A model generated the notes under the pieces. That model ran no database searches, was not told the DNA's origin, and saw nothing but the letters and a program-made list of their open reading frames with translations. The position numbers and the translations under genes are program-made. Shown here one piece after another: positions 53,201-64,000 of a DNA stretch of 64,000 bases. Positions within the stretch are counted from its first letter, which is position 1. Every line of letters begins with the position of its first letter. The stretch comes from Halichondria panicea (Eukaryota > Porifera > Demospongiae > Suberitida > Halichondriidae): assembly GCF_963675165.1 (NCBI RefSeq), contig NC_087392.1, positions 876,001-940,000 on the forward strand. The letters are read 5' to 3'.

Positions 53201-56200
53201 ACAAGAGATTAGGTAGAATGTTATTATTTGTGTCGGTGGCTCGAAGTGTTAGTGTGAATGTTAAATCATCAGTTGTGAGGGATCTCATTAGAAAAATGCG
53301 ACCTGTGGTTGGCTCTATGTCGAAAGTATTTGCAGAATCTCCAGCTACTATTTCAAACACGGGAGGACCAGAGCAGATATCCTGGTCCGTTGTTCGGAGC
53401 TCTGAGAGTATCTCTGTACCTGCAGGCGCTTCTTCATCGACACGGCTGACATACGAAGGCTGTACAAACTGAGGGGCAAAGTTGTTCTCTTTATACACTG
53501 ACACCTCAACCGTTGTAGTATCATTAAAGTAGTCCATTCCCGTATCTTCAGCAATGTAAGCGAGAGAGTATAGTTGAGTAAGGGGATCACTGAAGCAGAG
53601 AGGGGAGGACACTATCAAGTCACCAGCTAAGGGAACAGTGTCAAATAAGTCCCTTCCATTCTCAAAGAAGTACTCAGAGATAGCATTGGGTCCAGTATCA
53701 GCATCGATTGCAGTGACTCGACCAAAAACTTGACCTATAGGTGTATTTTCTGAGATGTTGAACGAGTATATTCCCTGTTCAAATGATGGCTCTTCATCGT
53801 TCACATCAGCCACTGATACAAGCACTTCAGTGACAGCTATAAATCCATCTGCATCGGTAGCTTGAACATTGAACAGAATAGGGTCCCTCATTGTCTCTCG
53901 ATCAAGTTCTCCACTGGTTGTAAATATAACTCCTGTTTGCAGTTCAACATCGAAATAATCGTTTCTGGACCCATTAAGAACGGTATAATTGAGGGTGGCT
54001 CCAATATTGTCCGCGTCAATGGCAGTAACGGTGATAACAGAAGTCCCTTGATCGGAATTCTCATCAACGACTCCAATGTAGCGTCTTTGTGTGAACAGGG
54101 GACGGTTGTCATTGGTATCAACAACAGATACTGTCACCGTCACGTTGGTAACTTGTTCAGGCTCTCCCAAGTCGTACGCTTGGACTTGAAGTTCGTAGAA
54201 ATCTTGTGTCTCGCTGTCGATTGGAGGAATTGTTCTAATTTCTCCCCTAACAGCGTCAATCTGGAATCGATCACTCCCTTCTCCAACTATTCTGTATCCC
54301 ACAATTGAATTGTTCTGTCCAGGCTCATCAGCATCTGTTGCTTGCACAGTCACCACCAACAGAGGCAGCTGCTCGTGCTCGATAATCAGTACTACGTAGT
54401 TATTCTCAATAAACCGAGGTGCATTGTCGTTCACATCAGTAATCTGGATAATTAGAGAGAGAGTGGAGGTGAGAGGACGATCGCTAGGGTCAACGAGAGG
54501 GGCATGTCCAAATGTACTCCCCGTTTCAGCAGTATTGTCTCCGCTGGACTCCATTCCTGCATTGTCAGTGGCAATCGCGCGAATAGCATACTCTCTATCG
54601 TTGCTCTCAAAGTTGAATTGACCATCACCAACGACAGAGATGACGCCAGTGTCCGGATGTATGGTAAACTTGCCAGAAGGATCGTCCAGCGTGAATGTTA
54701 TCTTGCTGTTAACACCCTGATCCATGTCAATGGCCTCTACTTGAGTCACGAATGCACCATCGTCAGCATCTTCAGCCAGAGGGATGGTGCCAGGAGGAGT
54801 GATAAACATAGGAGCAATATCGTTGGACTCGAGCACGCGAATACTCACTCGGGCTTCGTCGGTGAAGGTGCCGTCCGTTGCCTCCACTTGGAGATGGTAT
54901 ACTCTCGGCTCTTGCTCATAGTCCAGATTGTTTGTGAGGTAAATGGCCCCACTTACACTATCAATGCCAAACAGACCATAATCAGTTTTGTTATCGTCAT
55001 TAGCAACGAACATGTATCGCACACGATTGTTTGGATCGATATCATTATCGGTGGCAAGCACAAACAAAAAGGGAGGAGTGGTAAGGGTGTGGTTTTCTCG
55101 GACGGATTGGATGAAGTTCGATCGTACAAATACCGGAGAGTTGTCGTTTTCATCCTCTAGAAATATAGCAACGTCCACTGTGGTTCTCATAATTGGAAGA
55201 CCGTCGTCTCTGATCTCCAAAGTTAAATTGTATATCGTCTTATACTCTCGATCAAGGACCACATCTTGAGCTACGGTAATCAGACCACTCTCAGTGACAT
55301 CAAAAAAGTCAATGTCTCCATCAAGTACTCGATAAATGATACCATTTAAATCTTCATCTGTCGCCACTACTTGCAATACAAATGTTCCATTTGGAGAGTT
55401 CTCAGGGATTTGAGCAATCAGAGTGGTAGAATCGACGGCAGGTGGGAACTCGTTAATGTCAGTCACTATGACAACGTAAGTGGTTTGTGTTGAGAGAGAG
55501 GGTGTTCCGGCATCCATTGCTCGTACAACCAACGTGCAAGATTCGCGTGTTTCCTCAGCATCCACTTGTTCTCGCAGTATCACTACACCAGATAGTTCAT
55601 TAATTGTAAACCTAGTTGAACAATCTTCAGGCATAATACTCAGCACATCATACGTAACGTCGCCATTGACCCCAGAGTCTAGATCGGTGGCATTAATCAC
55701 AAATGCAAGATTGTTAATCTCTGCATTCTCAGGGATAAGGATTTGAATCAGCGGAGCTTCGAAAATGGGTGCATTGTCGTTCTCATCGGTGATACTAATA
55801 ACCATTGTCCCAGTTGTGTTGAGTGGTGGGTTGCCGCTGTCATTAGCAAAGATATCCAAGGTGATTATCTTTGGAGCATTTGGATCATCAAAGTCTAGTG
55901 CAGAGACGACACGTACGATTCCTGTCTCCCCATCCACCGTAAAACTTGAATTCTGAGTCACCAATTTATAATAGATCTGGGCATTACTTCCAACATCAGC
56001 ATCAGTAGCCGTTATCTGGAAAACTGATCTCTCAATGGGAGCGGTCTCGGGTACGTTAACTACGAACGGATCATCAGTGAAAACGGGTGGATTGTTGTTC
56101 ACATCTTCCAGAATGACTCTCACATTGACTCGAGTGGTTCTGGGCGAGTCTGCTCCGTCTCGGGCTTCAACTTGAAACTGAAACTCATTGCGAACGTTGT

Positions 56201-59200
56201 AGTCGAAGTTAGCACCAGCTGCTGTGATTATTTGACCACTAGTCTCGTCAATATAGAATACATCTGCATCTTCACCGGCAACAAGGGAGTAAGAGATTTG
56301 TGAGAAGAGGCCAACGTCAGCGTCCACTGCTGAAACTTGTAGCACAGAAGTGCCTGGGGGTGAAAACTCTGGAATGTCCGCTAAATAAGCATCTTCAGAG
56401 AATATTGGTGCATTATCATTGAAATCCATCACTTGTATACGAGCCACAGCTGTGTCTTCATTCATGCCGTCTGATACAAGCAGCTGGAGTTCGTAGACTC
56501 GTCTCACATCCAGACTGCCAGTCACAAACAGGTAACCTGTGTTGCGATCAATTGCAAACAATGTCTCGCCACCGCTCAGAAGGATAAAGAGAAGGTTGAC
56601 AGAGTCTGCATCAGTTGCGGTTATTGCAGTGGAGGCAGGTACAATACTAGAGGCCGTGAAGTTTTCGGGAATTGTAATTACAAACACATGCTCGGCAAAT
56701 CTTGGTGCATTATCGTTGAAATCCATGACAGTAATCGTAACGCTTGCCGTGGCTTGTAGTCCACCAAGGTCGCTGGCTACGATAGAGAAACTCCATTCCT
56801 GGGCCACCTCATAGTCCAGCTCCCTCAAAAGTACCAACTCTCCTGTTGCACTGTCTATCTGGAAAGGGAAGGTGACATTCGTCAGTTGATAGCCACTAGA
56901 CTCAAGCATTCCGCTGGACGGATCAGCTGGCAGAATATCTCCTTTGATAAAATCAGTCACTATTTCGTAGGTGATGATTTCTGCACCATCTCGATCTGTT
57001 GATTCAACTTGCAGGATTACTTCACCTTCTCGGCTGTTCTCTGCAATCGTCACCGAGTAGCTAGGCTGGTCAAACTCTGGAGCATGGTCATTGGTCGCAT
57101 TAAGCTCTATAAGGAGACGTGTGGGTGCTCCATAGAGGCCTAGATCATCTTGGATACTTAGAGTGATTCTGTACGAAGAGGTCTCCTCGAAATCTAGCGG
57201 TCCAGACACAATCACAAGCCCAGTCGTGGAGTCAATGGAGAAGGGGACTTGGTTGAAAATCATAATCGAAACCGTAGCGCCTTCATCGGGATCGTTGTAC
57301 GTAATAGCCAGAGGCTGTCCGCTAGAATCGAGAACAGAGTCGCCTAGTTCAGCTGTCTCTATAATGAAACCACGATACTCGGTTTGAAGGAACTGAGGAG
57401 GGTGGTCATTAACATCACTGATGGTAACATTAACAAACGTGGTGCCCGTGAGAGGACTGGTACCGGCATCAGTTGCAACAACGGTCAGAGTGTAATAGCC
57501 AATGTTTTCACGATTAAGACTATTATTGAGAGAAATCACACCTAATTCAGAGTCAATTCTAAATGCTTCGTTAGTATTACCTCCGGCGATACGGTAAGTA
57601 AGTTCTTGGTTAGAGGTGCTGTCAGCATCAGTAGCTCGCACAACAATCACGACATCATTGACAGGGAAATTCTCGGGAATTGTTGTATTGTACGCTGGGA
57701 GATCAAACTCAGGATTGTTATCGTTCACATCAATAATGTATATGACAACGGTGGCATTGTCTTCGTTGCCTTGAGAATCTTCCACAATGATAGTGAATTG
57801 GTATTCTTGAGCACTTTCAAAGTCTAATTCTCGTGCAACTGTTATCAGGCCGCTAGCTTGCTGAATCCGGAAGTCAGTCACACCTTGGTCAGGGGCTATA
57901 CTATACATCAAGTCTACATTATAGTCAGGATCTGAGGCCTCAATGTCCAAGTTCGAGAGTGGATAGCCTACGGATACGGCTTCACTGATATTGAGTGTGT
58001 ATAGATCACGTGACAATACTGGAGGCTCGTCATCAACATCTGACACCATGAGATATCGGAAGGAGTTTGCAGTCATACCAGGATTAGTTGCATCCATAAC
58101 TGTGATAACTACAGGAATACAGCTGGTGTTCGGAGATGTGCCAGGTGGACATGAAGAAGTGCGGAGGGATGGCGATTCTAGGTCAATCACGTTGTTTATG
58201 TATATGTATCCATTTTCCTCTATTCTGAGCAGGTCTTGTGCGACAGTGAGAATATAAACAAGCATGCTAGTTGGATCTCGATCAGTCGCATCTACGCTTC
58301 CAATTCGTGTACCAACTGCAGTATTCTCGGCAATTGGTGCAAGTTCAAAGCTGTTAATGACTACACCAAACTCGTCAACATCCAGAATATCAATAAGCAC
58401 AGTTGTGATGTCAGTGATAATTTCCGCTTCGTTTTGATGAAAGGCAACCACAGTGAGTGTGAATTGAGGGGACGTATAGTTTACAAGCTCCTCTCTGTTG
58501 ATGCTAGCATTTGCAAATATCACACCTGAGGTCAAATCAATCTCAAATGGTAGGAATGGGGATCCGGACATTATTGCATAACCAATGGTCTGCTCTTGAA
58601 GATCAAGATCTCGTGCCTCTACCTGCCCCACGGAAGCACCCACCTCATTAGCCTCGGCAAACATAAACTCGTACGTTTGTCTAGTAAACAGGGGTATGTT
58701 ATCATTTTGATCTACTACCGCGATGTTCACTACAAGTGTAGTATTGAGAGGGACCGCTCCCTGATCTGTGGCAGTCACATAGAGGTCGTAGCTAGAAGTG
58801 TTCTCAAAATCGAGAGATGCAATTAGGGTAAAGTTGCCAGTTTCTGGGTTCACATTGAACACGCCCTCTCCACTACCGCCCGTGATGGAATATCGTATTT
58901 GAGAATTTGGAGTGTTAGGCTCGTCAGCATCTGTGGCTTGAACAGAACCAATTTCGAAAATAGGCTCTTCAGTTTCTCGAATTTGTACTACATCTGGAAG
59001 AGTAGGTATAAAAACCGGTGCTTCATCATTCTCGTCTGTAATTGTCACGACAACTTCAATAGTGGTGCTCATGGGTACCATTCCTTGGTCGGTGGCAATC
59101 GCATTGAATGGATACTCGGCGATAGATTCACGATCCAGTGGCACCAGTGAGCTAATCACACCAGTGGTGCTGTTGATTTCGAATGGTACGTCAGTGTCAA

Positions 59201-62200
59201 TGGAGTATACAATCTGTGAGGGAGAGAACAATACAAAAATACAATTAAGCATTGGATAATTTTTTTATGCACCAACAACTACCTATTATAATAAATATTA
59301 TGCCTATTGCAATGTAGGTATGACAAAATTCCTCACCTTTGCATTGTCTCCTTCATCATCGTCAGTGGCCATCACCCTGCCAACAGAAGTGCCTGCAGGC
59401 AAGTTCTCGGGCAAGCTAAACGAGTACCCAGGTTGATCAAACTGTGGACGGTTGTCGTTAGTATCCAACACAGTGACGATGACTGTTGCTGTGGCGATAG
59501 CCTGTGTATTACCCATCTCTGCAGCTTGCACAGTGAACTGATAGATTGGCCTGTAAACAGAAGAAATGAATTAGCTTGGAAAATTTAAGTAGTTGCCCAT
59601 GCATGCATGCATGCATGCAAAGTATCCCAGTACTATTAGTGTAACCATGCCTACTATATAACATTATATGGTCCTCGATCCCCCAAATGTAGAGTACAAA
59701 ATCCAGACTTACATGTTTTCGCGGTCAAGAGACTCTCCGTTTCTCAGAAATATGCTTCCGCTATTGGGATCAACATCAAATGGGGTAGCGGGAGAAATGT
59801 ACCCATAGATGATTGGTGGAAGATTGTCCGCATCAGTGGCCATCACCATGCCAACTGATATTTCCGGCTGTATTCCCTCTGATGCATTGAAATCTGTGTG
59901 AAAGAAAACACAAAATAATAAATAGCTGATTAATTTCACTTTTTCTATACAGGCAGTATAAAATTAATTAAGGTTCACTCAAAACCACAAATTAATGACT
60001 CTATAAGTATACACACTTACTGAAAATATCCTGAGTGAACAGAGTAGGCTGATCGTTGAGGTTGCCCACAATCACTGTCACGGAGACAGTCTCGCTGAGC
60101 CTCTTGCCAGTACGGCCATCGTCCTCTACTGCCAGAAAGAACGAGTACTCACTGCGCACCTCATGATCAAACACAGCTCTGTAGGTAGGGGAGCACATTC
60201 GCACTTACTCAATGAGCAATCAAACTTGGCAAGGTATGCATGCACAGTATAGCTACCCAACATGCAGTTTCAGATTTGAGCATGCAGCTTGCATGCAGAC
60301 TACTACATATTTATTATACTTACTTGGTGCTAATCGTGCCAGAATTAGGCCCTGTGATTTCAGCCTCGAAAAATTCTGCGTCAACTCCAGAAAGGATGAT
60401 CCTGCCAATCTCAGCAGCTGGCCCCACCTGATCTCCATCAGTCACTGTGAAGGAAACCGCATCAAATCCAGCAGATGTGCTCTCATTCACCACTCCAGAA
60501 TAGCTGGGTTGATCAAATACGGGACTAAAGAAATTGTCTGGAGAGTACACAAATACGGTGATTGTGGCTGTCGCGTTGAAGTTTTCTGGAAGGCCATTGT
60601 CGGTAGCAACCACTGTGACAGTGTAGTTTAGCTCCTGAGATAGAAAAGTGAATTGTAATTCATTTGTATGGCAATTGAATGAGGTAAATGATGCAAACAA
60701 TTAAGTGTTAAAAGCTCACCTCATTTGGCTGTAGACTTGGAAACATTTCTTCGTTTCTGATCACACCGTTAGCATCAATGCTGAACTCGATATTGGTACT
60801 GTTCTCAACCGTGAGGATACTGTAAGTGATCATATTGTCCACCCCATCTTGATCCGAGGCCTCCACCTGAATCAGAGAGGTTGTCACGGGGGCATTGGAC
60901 ACAGCTGTAGCCGTGTAAGTGAGCTGAGTAAACTCAGGAGTGAAATCGTTGATGTCACTCAGGATAACAGTGATGGTGGCAGAGGCTGTGAGTGGAGGAG
61001 TCCCTCTGTCAATGGCCAGTATAGTGACAACCAGCTCATCACTTGGTGTGCTCTGTACGGGGTAAACACATGCATGTAACATGAGTAAATCGACACGCAT
61101 AGGACACAGTATTTATATAGTAGATCAACCAAGAGTTCATAGTACATAGCAGAACATGCATGCAGATAGGACTTTAGTGAATATACAAACCTCATAGTCC
61201 ACAAGCATGTTCAGCACCATAATGTCGCCTTGCAAAGCAAATACATCGCCTGTCTGGACCAAAGAGAAATCGACCATTCCAGCAGGGCCAGTGTCTGCAT
61301 CTGTGGCATTCACTTCCACAAATTCGTAGCCTAGTGCTGTGTCCTCATTAATCGTTATACTTGTTGGTATAACAACATCGAATACAGGATTGTTGTCATT
61401 GACTTCAGTGACAGTTATGTTGATGTACGTTTGAGTGTACATTGGAGCTGCGCCTTGGTCGGTAGCTACAATCTCAATCATATAGAAGGGGGTGGTCGCT
61501 CGATGAAGTGGCCCCTGTACTGTTATGTTTCCAGAGGTAGCGTCAATTCCAAAATTGGCAGCATCAATCAAGCTGAACATGATTTCAGCGTTAGTTCCAA
61601 TATCAGCGTCCATCGCATATACTTGGAGTATGTTATAGCCTTGTGGAGCATCTTCAGGAACAGAAACTTCGTATGGAGCATTCTCAAATATAGGAGTATT
61701 GTCATTTATATCGAGAATTATCACCGTCAATTCTGCCTCAGATGTTCTTCGGAACAAGGAGTTACCATTGTCAACAGCTTTCACTGATAAAGAAAAGTTA
61801 CTAGTGGTTTCTCGATCAAACAAAGTGTTTGTATACAGCTGGCCGGTGTTTCCATCTTGCTCAAGTCGGAAGTCACCAGAGTACTGAGATGGGAGGAGGG
61901 AGATTGTTACCATTCCCTCGTCTCCTTCATCGCCATCGGTTACGGTGAAAGTGTAAACAGGATCGGATGAATTATCATTTTCATTGAAAGTTGCAGTAAA
62001 GTCGATTGGGAAAGCTGGGCTGTTGGCATTTGGAGGAGCCACAATAACATCGAAAACTCCGATTGAAGTGAGTTTAGGTTCACCCTGGTCAGATACCTCA
62101 ACAAAAACCTCGTACAAACCCGATTGAGCAATGGACTGGCTCACTGAAGCATTTCCCATGACAGGATCAATGATGAAGGGGAAGCTGGAGTTGAGAATGC

Positions 62201-63713
62201 TAAAGGAGACCTGTGAGTTGGGAGTGTTTGGCTCATCGTTGTCCGAGGCCATGGCTACAAACAGTGGGGTATCAATATCTGCTGACTGAGCAATTGTGAC
62301 ATTCTCTCTGCATGGATTAAAAAGTCGGTATAATTATGCATTATATTATACTCTATGCATAGGGCGGGTTTGTATTGAGATTACATATAATTGTTTAATT
62401 ATTACTAAAATGGGGCTCACCCAGCATTTGTAATCACAGGAGTCTGGTCATTGACGTCGGTCAAAATGATGGTGACGATAGCAGTTGAACTTTGAGACAA
62501 AGCATCAGTAGCAACCACATTGAAGATGTATCTTTCAATTGCTTCACGATCCAGAACATCAGATTCCAGCACAATTAAATTGTCTGAGTTGCTCCTAAAA
62601 CTGAAAATCTGGTCGATGGCACGAGTTCCAGTCTCAGATAATGCAGTACCAATGACAATATCCGGAGAAGCAGCTATAGCATTTGAGAAATTGTGTTATT
62701 ACTGGGGAGAATTCAAGTAGCTTTAGTAATTAAATATGGGGTGCCATTTGTGTCAAAATAATCATGGCTAGATTCAGCTAGTAGTCGGGAGGTTTTGTCC
62801 TGGATCCCCTGCAACACAGAATTGCACAGTAAATCCTGTCGTCATAACTGCACTAGCCTTTAGACTTGATAAGCTTAAATCTCCATAGGAAATTTCTTAA
62901 ATGATAACCTCGAATCAGAGCAAGGGCCCAAATTTTTGCAGCTACTTAAATATACCCTCATGCATTTTTACTAAATGCTGCCATGGATAAGCCATGAATA
63001 TTTTTACACAAATGGCACCCCGTCATCAAGCAGTTATATAGCAAAGCCATAATATACATGGCTTCTCTCAAGAGCAATAACTTGTATTTATTCATTCACT
63101 TACATTCATCAGTGACTCCGAGAGACCCTATGACATAGGTGTCGTCCACGTTCTCTGCGAGTTGAAAGGTGTAGCTGTTTTGACTGAAAACAGGAGGAGT
63201 ATCAACTACATTCTCTACCACTATTACAATAACGGTTTTAGTAATTGTCTCTTCAGGATCAGTTATCTTGATCTGTAGAGAAGAATGACACTACTGCTAT
63301 ATACATATGCACAAAAATTCACATACCGTTACGAAAAAGGTTGCTTGAGGTACACCAGCATTTATTATCAGCATGCTTCCATTGATGGAGGTAAAAGGTG
63401 ATGCTGACAATAAATTTACTGACTCAAGCTGGTAAGTGATATTGCCTCCAGGTATGTCAGAAGTGGCTACAAGCGGCTCAGTTACACCTGTTGACCTTTC
63501 GACCGTCAAGAGAACTGGGCTGACGTAGGTGACAGCAGCTGGAATTGGAACAAAAAAAAGTGCAATAAAAATGGTTTTTGCATGAAAATGGCACAAAGTT
63601 TTCCTCTCACCATTAGTTGGATGCCATAACACAGAAAGAAAAAGCAGTGCAGCCACAAGGACTTGTTGCACTCCATAAAGGGGCGGGGCTCGTGGCCCCA
63701 AGCTGCAGCGCAT
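31315..63713 (-). CDS. Giant coherin-type cadherin with cohesin, dockerin and TMEM132-like modules
   Basis: Type I membrane protein of about 9,900 residues. A signal peptide starts at ATG 63711-63713 (hydrophobic core VLVAALLFLSVLW). Upstream exons: 63611-63713, 63330-63541, 63105-63271, 62424-62672, 61191-62310, 60720-61052, 60327-60635, 60022-60184, 59715-59893, 59335-59551. Then comes one giant exon, 35432-59213. Downstream exons: about 35212-35330, 34697-35000, 34287-34598, 33209-34153, 32785-33006, 32151-32687, 31940-32024, 31315-31808. I count about 44 cadherin repeats with standard DxNDNxP linkers and (D/N)RE and DxD calcium motifs, in blocks of 28, 7, 3, 4 and 2. Four TMEM132-like cassettes separate them; three contain cohesin and dockerin domains. 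A transmembrane helix and NPLY-bearing tail end the protein. It is presumably a calcium-dependent adhesion or very long surface receptor. No EGF, LamG, tyrosine phosphatase or classical catenin-binding tail is seen, so it is neither lefftyrin, Fat-like, hedgling nor a classical cadherin. Confidence 0.9.
32785..33640 (-). other. Cadherin block 5, last two repeats, with a Gly/Ser-rich insert
   Basis: The first unit has VLEASIIENSVVG and PIDREDRDQYELVVEATD, then a Gly/Ser-rich stretch flanked by cysteines (about 33290-33360) before its linker GDANDEIPVCPV. The second unit (AIGTSVFQLVVDDADIGVNA) is the last recognisable cadherin repeat. Confidence 0.75.
33640..36205 (-). other. Cassette 4: TMEM132-like region without cohesin or dockerin
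   Basis: Membrane-proximal cassette, split by introns from 35432 onward. It has an N-part with CIAQAVLPDEWFAR, then the beta-sandwich, and the DCSRVSVD ... VLYIWSPTDFTLSLSDD segment with 'LSRVNGW' (34590-34405). One BIG-like domain (VTASVVLGDGRRVVIADPSL) follows. No cohesin or dockerin pattern is found before the last cadherin repeats. Confidence 0.7.
36205..37440 (-). other. Cadherin block 4, 4 repeats
   Basis: Units start KVSVLERAPMG, FIVSISEDRPP, YTFFIPENFY and DIMISVEEDI. Linkers are DVNDFPPMF, DINDNAPMF and DINDNAPFF. Calcium motifs LDRE and ATDEDSG are intact in the middle units. Confidence 0.85.
37990..38162 (-). other. Dockerin 3
   Basis: Both calcium loops look canonical: DVNGDGMFNILD and DANKDLSTTFAD, each followed by a hydrophobic helix (SATILRRVE; ALFLSRVSTG). 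It is the best conserved of the three dockerins. Confidence 0.82.
38285..38645 (-). other. Cohesin-like domain 3
   Basis: LGEIDLGQTD, then 'SSGEEFTVDVRANTGGKNIG' and 'ALEVNVNYDNKVLELVSIED', with 'IARLVFRSTG' as a later strand. Strand pattern and spacing agree with the other two copies. Confidence 0.7.
41495..42395 (-). other. Cadherin block 3, 3 repeats
   Basis: Units start TEVEVFENITMG, FQFSGIPEDAPM and RLAMVPENEI, with linkers DINDNSPVF and PVNDNPPQC. The third runs into cassette 3 without a standard linker. Confidence 0.85.
42965..43118 (-). other. Dockerin 2
   Basis: The first calcium loop DVNGDCIFNLDD is canonical. The second, DADYDGRCDSQRD, has its last acidic ligand one position late (13 rather than 12), followed by a LLFLLRASF helix. 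The spacer between loops is shorter than in dockerin 1. Confidence 0.72.
43295..43680 (-). other. Cohesin-like domain 2
   Basis: TGELDVGTTN, then 'EQGETFYVPLRFNI' and 'SALEIGVSYSDDLVELIDIS', the closest of the three to the bacterial cohesin pattern. 'IAQLSFRAL' forms the later strand. Confidence 0.7.
46690..49020 (-). other. Cadherin block 2, about 7 repeats
   Basis: Repeats run from SIIVTTQNED to the unit starting YAAVVPDG, with linkers such as DINDNQPL, DANDLRPVF, EENDNAPVF, DLNDNSPIL and DINDTPPVF. The last two (DDNSNDPIF, then none) are degenerate before cassette 2. Confidence 0.85.
49561..49760 (-). other. Dockerin 1
   Basis: Two F-hand calcium loops: DTNADCVFDFLD, and about 43 residues later DPDRNGESNPSD. 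Each has acidic or Asn ligands at positions 1, 3, 5, 9 and 12, followed by a hydrophobic helix (ALFLQQVI; VQFLINARL). This is the type I dockerin signature. Confidence 0.8.
49915..50295 (-). other. Cohesin-like domain 1
   Basis: MGQVDVTG, then 'AGDNVSVVLYLNIGDQQLAA' and 'LEVEIYFNSSDLQI'. This gives the cohesin pattern of a G(D/E)xxxVxxxxx beta strand, an 'ALE(V/I)xxxYxxxxL' strand, and a later 'IATVQFTAL' strand. A Cys/Pro linker follows, leading to the dockerin. Confidence 0.65.
59600..59620. repeat. (GCAT)n microsatellite
   Basis: About five GCAT units in a cadherin intron between the exons at 59551 and 59715. Confidence 0.8.
62738..63021. mobile_element. MITE-like element in a cadherin intron
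   Basis: A 284-bp element with terminal inverted repeats of about 32 bp: ggggtgccatttgtgt...aatcatggct at 62738-62769 and its near-perfect reverse complement at 62990-63021. It has no coding capacity. No clear target-site duplication is visible. It occupies most of the intron between the exons at 62672 and 63105. Confidence 0.8.
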
Positions 63714-64000
63714 CTTTTGTTCTGCAAATGCACAACAAATTAAACCAACTTGTTGCATTTATTTATCAGATGTGAGATGTGCAAGTGGGAGCTAAGAGAC
63801 TAACTTATGCTAAAACTTTTAGTTTTTGTGCAATTATGTTTAAATTATACAGAGATTTTCTAGCATGCAATCTAGCTCAAGTATACTTTTTCACTTACCA
63901 GTTTTGAAGGTCTGTTTTTATTCTGCAAAATACAACTTAGCTTGAGCAAAACAGATTGATCTGCAGCAGCTAAAGAGGAGTAGATACGCCTTCAAAAAGT
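63714..64000. other. 5' region of the giant cadherin gene
   Basis: AT-rich sequence upstream of the cadherin start codon. TTTGCAG/AACAAAAG just before the ATG (around 63722) looks like a splice acceptor, so a 5' UTR exon probably lies further upstream. No other gene is seen. Confidence 0.5.

Larger units (their letters stand above)
35432..59213 (-). other. Giant uninterrupted coding exon, about 23.8 kb
   Basis: The reading frame is open for about 7,927 codons. The acceptor is CTCTCCCTCACAG before ATTGTATACTCC at 59213. The donor is GTTGTG/GTAAGTG at 35432. It joins in frame to the upstream cadherin repeat (DDDEGDNAK/IVYSIDTD). It covers the end of cadherin block 1, cassettes 1-3 and the start of cassette 4. 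Confidence 0.92.
53180..63541 (-). other. Cadherin block 1, about 28 repeats
   Basis: Roughly 100-residue units each end in variants of DxNDNxPxF (for example DVNDNNPEF, DFNDNAPRF, DENDNAPIF, DTNDNRPLF). Internal LDRE or LDFE and ATDxD calcium motifs are mostly intact. The first ten units are split by introns; the remaining eighteen lie in the giant exon. Some linkers are degenerate (DVDEFGVVI, KENNFAPQF). Confidence 0.85.

Noticed and set aside
35418-59252. Many plus-strand open frames opposite the giant cadherin exon.
   Set aside because: They are shadows of the long coding frame, with no recognisable domains or consistent splice sites.
31315-63713. Classification as Fat/Dachsous, classical cadherin, lefftyrin or hedgling.
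   Set aside because: No EGF, LamG, tyrosine phosphatase, hedgehog N-domain or catenin-binding tail is visible. Cohesin content points to the coherin type.

Overview
This is nuclear DNA of an early-branching animal, most likely a sponge. The reasons are spliced genes with GT-AG introns of mostly 50-500 bp, tight packing on both strands with shared head-to-head promoters, animal or holozoan gene families (BRWD/PHIP, ARMC2, RMC1, a POU-like homeodomain), and a giant cadherin of the cohesin-containing type (coherin) reported from sponges and choanoflagellates. The sponge assignment is inference; no marker names the species. Exon limits were read by eye from splice consensus and family similarity.

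Layout. 1-3619 (-): 5' part of GTF3C3 (TFIIIC TPR subunit), running off the left edge. 3758-4654 (+): NSUN3-like RNA m5C methyltransferase, head-to-head with GTF3C3. 4804-5922 (-): divergent POU-like homeodomain protein. 6711-8675 (-): RMC1, single exon. 9167-20959 (-): BRWD/PHIP protein with WD40 repeats and two bromodomains; one intron holds, on the opposite strand, a secreted ComEC-like metallo-beta-lactamase-fold gene (14081-15265). 21022-22259 (-): DHDDS, ending 62 bp before the BRWD start codon. 22587-28381 (+): ARMC2, divergent from DHDDS. 28781-29686 (-): TRABD. 29918-31122 (+): PSMG1, divergent from TRABD.

The right half, 31315-63713 (-), is one gene: a type I membrane cadherin of roughly 9,900 residues, most of it in one uninterrupted coding exon of about 23.8 kb. 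I count about 44 cadherin repeats in five blocks (28, 7, 3, 4, 2). Between the blocks lie four large cassettes resembling the ectodomain of TMEM132 proteins. The first three also carry BIG-like Ig segments, a cohesin-like domain, a dockerin with paired Ca-binding loops, and an unclassified domain of about 190 residues. The protein ends in one transmembrane helix and a tail with two NPLY motifs. Cohesin and dockerin, partners in bacterial cellulosomes, repeated three times in one animal adhesion protein, is the most striking content of the window.

The other genes are ordinary housekeeping or ciliary genes with no evident shared pathway. Noncoding DNA holds microsatellites placed directly against splice acceptors, a MITE-like element in a cadherin intron, an intronic repeat array, and a duplicated exon fragment.
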